Part shown: piece after piece, positions 56,635 to 60,000 of the stretch
Position numbering within the stretch: position 1 is the first letter of the stretch
How the letters are laid out: the number at the start of each line of letters is the position of its first letter
Assembly: GCA_030704615.1 (NCBI GenBank)
Contig: CM060732.1
Location: forward strand, 59,627,053 to 59,687,052
Direction of reading: 5' to 3'
Length of the DNA: 60,000 nt
From: Takakia lepidozioides
Lineage: Eukaryota > Streptophyta > Takakiopsida > Takakiales > Takakiaceae
Notes under the pieces: model-generated
The model's database searches: none
The model's input: the letters and a program-made list of their open reading frames with translations, nothing else
What the model was told of the DNA's origin: nothing
Made by a program: the position numbers and the translations under genes

Positions 56635-57745
56635 TCGTGTCAACCACTAGGGTAACGACTCATTTTGAGTCGTAAAAGTAAAAAAACCGGGATCGACTGG
56701 AAGTTACAAACGACTAGTTACAACAGACGTGGAAGTTGGGTCGGACATCCAATGATTGGAGTGGTAAAGGACGTAGACGCACGAACAACTGCTCAACGAT
56801 TATTGCGATTAATGTTGAAGAACCACGTGGCGTAACCAGGCGGGCCGCTCGTGTGTCTGACCTTTTGGGCTGACTTTGGCCTTTCCCTCCGAATGAGTGG
56901 ACTGATTCACCGGAGCGCGGTGACACATGGACGCGGACGTGGACGATGATGTGGATGCCGACGTGGCGGTGCCGCGGCGAGCAGCACTGCTGCCACGTGG
57001 CCACGGGCCCGGGGCGCCACGTGGTAGTTGACCACATAATTTGCAGTGCTACATGCCTAGTGGAAATTGCGACTGCGGAAGTCGGCGCAACCACTGCTTT
57101 ACTACTTTAAATGAAATGCTCAAAATTTCTTGAACAATCACTCATAGTGGTTCATGCTTTGAAGTTTTGGTGTTTGTAATGAGCCAACTAGTACATACGC
57201 ATGTAATGCCATACAAGAGAACTAATCATGTCATTAGAAATGCGAAAACAATGAAAGACATGCTATGAAACAAAACAAAATGAAAATGAAATGAAATGAA
57301 AGAAATGGTACTTTATTACATCTGCGGAAAGCTCAAAGAGCTTATGATACAAAATGAAAAAACCAAAGTAAAAAAGCAGCCCAAAGCTGCTACTGCTCTG
57401 GGGATTGCCTAAGGGTCAAGGCCTCATGCAGGTAAGCTGCCAAACAATTGTGATCCTCATAATGCAAGGCTCAGTGACAGATTGAGTCCCACGGAATAGA
57501 CCATCTACCCATGCAAGTTTCTTGTAGCTATTGATCCACAGGGAATCATAGGTAATCTTGTGCTTGAAATTTGGCCCTCTTGGATGAATCTGGACCCACA
57601 CTCTCTTTGTTCCTTCAGCTACACATGCCTCTGCACAAATCATGCATTCATCCTTACCTCCCTGCTAGTAGCTGACAATGACAGCCTAGATTTATTCTAG
57701 GGAACATCCAACTCAGCTTCTCACACTAGTTACTATTTTGAATGC
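56635..57745 (-). repeat. Composite repeat, copy 2 (inverted partner of 18.8-20.0 kb)
   Basis: The reverse complement matches copy 1 through the OSB-like exon (WVQIHPRGPNFKHKITYDSL, WINSYKKLAWVDG), the tail FRGTQSVTEPCIMRITIVWQ, stop, AATAAAG, GC-rich block, hairpin (56,655-56,673) and CTAG end (56,635-56,638). It lacks the 71-bp insertion of copy 1. The PDFKHK position reads PNFKHK here. Confidence 0.65.
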
Positions 57746-57763
57746 ATCTGCTAGTCTATGAAA

Positions 57764-58160
57764 TCACTAGAAGAGAAACCGGTTTTTTCCACGGTTTTTT
57801 CCACATTTTTTTCTGTGGAATCAGCTGTAGTCCACACCTGCCGTGGGTGTAAGAAACGACTAGTGCTTTCGGACACCTCGTGGACGGCCTGGCTCTCGGG
57901 TGGCCTTGTGGAAAAGTCCACGGGTGGCTTTTTCCACGGGAGGCTTTTTCCATGGGTGGCTTTTTTCACGGGGTGCATGGTGACATGGCCGCTGACATGG
58001 CCGATGGCATAGCTGACATGGTAGAGTGTGAAAAAGGCCAGTGTGGCATGTTTCACGACGGATTACACACCTTGAACAAGCCACTATGCGACACGTGTCA
58101 TATTTCACACGTTCGACAAGTCACTATGCAACACGTGTTCGTTCCTGTGTGGTGGTACGT
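57764..58160 (+). mobile_element. Possible element end CACTAGAAGAGAAACCGG
   Basis: The same 18-nt start as at 13,335, followed by short iterations of GGCTTTTTCCACGG. It interrupts an OSB unit at the equivalent spot (next to ATTTCAT of the intron). No opposite end was identified; the boundary near 58,160 is where AT-rich sequence begins. Confidence 0.35.
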
Positions 58161-58430
58161 ATTAATTAATTATTAATTGATTTCCAATATTAAGTTTGAA
58201 TATTAATGGATTTAATTTATTGTTATTATTACGATGATGATTATTATTATTATTATTATAGGAAAAATGGAGAGTGGCCTTGATGAGAACATTATTAAAT
58301 AACAAAATATTGAAATTATGTTTTTAAAAATTATATTTATTTGCTCAGAAAACACACCCTTTGCGGGGAATGAGAGTTTGCCTTAGTGTCTATGCTGAGT
58401 TGCGTCTCCTACTCTTTGTAATCTAATAGA
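58161..58430. other. AT-rich stretch with ATT microsatellite
   Basis: ATTATTATT iterations around 58,235-58,260 and generally AT-rich sequence. No gene seen. Confidence 0.6.
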
Positions 58431-59200
58431 CATTCACATTTTTCCCTCAGTTGTCCCACCCTTGACTAGGGTCAGAAAAACATTCATTCCACAGCTTCTC
58501 CTCATCTCTGTTACATGTTTCTGGATACTTTCCTATTGTCACTTTGGCAGTATCATGTCAAAATCACTCCAAACTATGTACCATCTACCCATGCAGGTTT
58601 CTTGTAGCTATCCTTCCACAGGGAATCATAAGTAATGTGGAGCTTGAAATCTGGCCCTCTTGGATGACACTCTATCCCTGCTCCTTCAGCTATCCATGCC
58701 TCTGCACAGATCATGCATACATCATTGCATTGTTGTTAGCAGCTGACAATGGCAACCTAGATTTGTTCCAACAAACACCCAACTCAACTTATCACACCAG
58801 TCCATATTCTCAATTGCATCTACCACTCTGTAATCCAAAGGCATTTACCTTCCAAGACGGTTGTCCCACCATTGACTGGGGTCGGAAAAGTATTCATTCC
58901 ACAGCTTCTCCTCTCTGTTACCTATTTTTGGATACTCTCCTATTGTCACTTTGGCAGTATCATGTCAAAGTCACTCCAAACTATCAAAGGTTCACTCAAG
59001 CTAACTTGCAAAATTCTTAAAACATGAAAATTTAGGGCGATTCTAATAAGAGGGGAAAACAGAGTGAAATGTGTTGAAGAAGGTGCCTTGATTAGCATTG
59101 CCTGATTTTATCAATTGTGCCGCTGCTGCTGCGGCTTCCAGTTGACCATCTACCCATGCAGGTTTCTTGGAGCTATTTTTCCACAGGGAATCACCCCTTC
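58430..59200 (-). repeat. OSB PDF-motif units, reverse-strand array
   Basis: Minus-strand exon-1-like units lie at about 59,090-58,850 and 58,560-58,440 (GGAGAAGCTGTGGAATGAAT...), intron/exon-2-like sequence at about 58,720-58,565 (acceptor region poorly kept), and an exon-2 end at 59,190-59,100 (KKPAWVDGQLEAAAAAAQLI, KSG) that runs directly into the next exon 1 (TFFNTFHSVFPSY). The same order as the plus-strand arrays. Confidence 0.65.
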
Positions 59201-60000
59201 CCGCATCATTGCTCATAGGTCTCCAAAACCTCCATCCGCGCCCTTGCTGTGCATATCCTGCAATCATCGCACTCCACGACACCACATCTCGTTCAGCCAT
59301 ACTGTCGAACACTTCTTTTGTATCCTCAATGCACCCACATTTGGCATACATGCAGTTGCTCATAGGTCTCCAAAGCATTCCTACCACACCCATGTTAAAT
59401 CCTGCCAACATTATATTCAACGTGATCAAAGTTCGTTGAGGCATTCCGTTGAACACTCGATGTGCATTCATGATGCTCTTGCACTTAACATACATGTTCA
59501 CAAGGGTGTTGAGGAGAAAAACACTTGGCGTGAATCCACTTTGGATAATGTGAGTGTGCACCTGCTTTCCAGCTTCCAGACCCTTCAATTTGATGCACTT
59601 AAGCAAGAGACAGACATACATATCTGAATATGCTGAAATGCTCCTTGGTTTAAAGGTTGTAAAGCCTCTTTTAGTCTGCCTACCTCACAAAGCATCTTCA
59701 CATGCCCAGAAGAGCCAGAAGAGGCATTATGGACTCCCTCTCTTGATCCTTTTTTAGAAGCTGTGGTCATGGTTGAGGTGCCTAAATTAAATCAGGGCTG
59801 CCAGGCCTGCAATGCACACAAACATGATGTGGCCGGGCTGAACCCCTTCCCCCATCATTTGCTCATAGGTCTCCAAAGCCTCCATCCCACGTCCCTGTTG
59901 TGCATACCCTACAAGCATCGCACTCCACAACACCCATGAAATGGTAGGCACATTTCATACGACAGTTAAGATCCTAGAGTCACTTTTCGAGTCACAACTT
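59160..60000 (-). pseudogene. PPR copy running off the window, fused to OSB unit
   Basis: Read from 60,000 down: VVWSAMLVGYAQQGRGMEAL, then TTASKKGSREGVHNASSGSS, GHVKMLCEVGRLKEALQPLN, LKCIKLKGLEAGKQVHTHII, QSGFTPSVFLLNTLVNMYVK, FNGMPQRTLITLNIMLAGFN, MYAKCGCIEDTKEVFDSMAE and RDVVSWSAMIAGYAQQGRG. At about 59,200 the PPR frame passes straight into OSB exon 2 text (SLWKNSSKKPAWVDGQLEAA). This 192-codon frame is the longest PPR/OSB fusion in the window, but PPR motifs are missing between FN and MYAK. Confidence 0.75.

Overview
The window is nuclear DNA from a land plant, most likely a fern or another non-seed vascular plant with a large, repeat-rich genome. The grounds are short GT-AG introns, plant-type TATA boxes and AATAAA signals, PLS-class pentatricopeptide repeat (PPR) sequences, a plant pectin methylesterase gene, a root-cap family gene, and plant-type CACTA, MULE-like, LINE and Ty3/gypsy chromovirus elements. 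The fern assignment is inference; no organelle or ribosomal marker is present.

Layout. 1-8.6 kb: decayed gene-like sequence. It holds a piece resembling a beta-class DNA methyltransferase (+, 2.7-4.8 kb, cut by a CACTA-type insertion), a hAT-like transposase tail (5.4-6.1 kb), a piece with a ParB-like 'DGNHR' motif (-, 6.4-7.8 kb), and two clusters of a short dispersed palindrome. 8.6-19.2 kb: a long series of degenerate copies of a composite sequence that joins a two-exon PDF motif of the organellar single-stranded-DNA-binding (OSB) type to PPR repeats. It is interrupted by a CACTA transposase remnant lying between inverted arms (14.1-17.4 kb). 18.8-20.0 kb: a repeat whose inverted partner lies at 56.6-57.7 kb. 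20.0-23.3 kb: a LINE with its reverse transcriptase deleted. 23.5-29.6 kb: three tandem-repeat arrays in otherwise anonymous sequence.

30.8-37.2 kb holds the two intact host genes. One is a five-exon pectin methylesterase (+, 361 aa, all catalytic motifs present) and the other a two-exon secreted root-cap/LEA-like protein (-, 336 aa). Each has a TATA box and a downstream poly(A) signal. Both predicted products are secreted to the wall or apoplast. They are divergent in function and not evidently co-regulated.

37.2-46.3 kb: anonymous sequence with hairpins, a 589-bp MITE-like element and a MULE-like transposase pseudogene (-, 43.1-45.9 kb). 46.4-53.3 kb: a complete Ty3/gypsy chromovirus (-) with two LTRs, a tRNA-Met-type primer site and a 5-bp target duplication (GTTTG), inserted into a PPR copy. 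53.3-60 kb: more OSB/PPR copies, CACTA ends, the inverted partner of the 18.8-kb repeat, and a reverse-strand OSB/PPR array running off the window.

The most unusual content is the iterated OSB-PDF/PPR composite, the ParB-like plus methyltransferase-like pair, the oligo-G tract just inside several CACTA-type ends, and the dispersed palindrome family.
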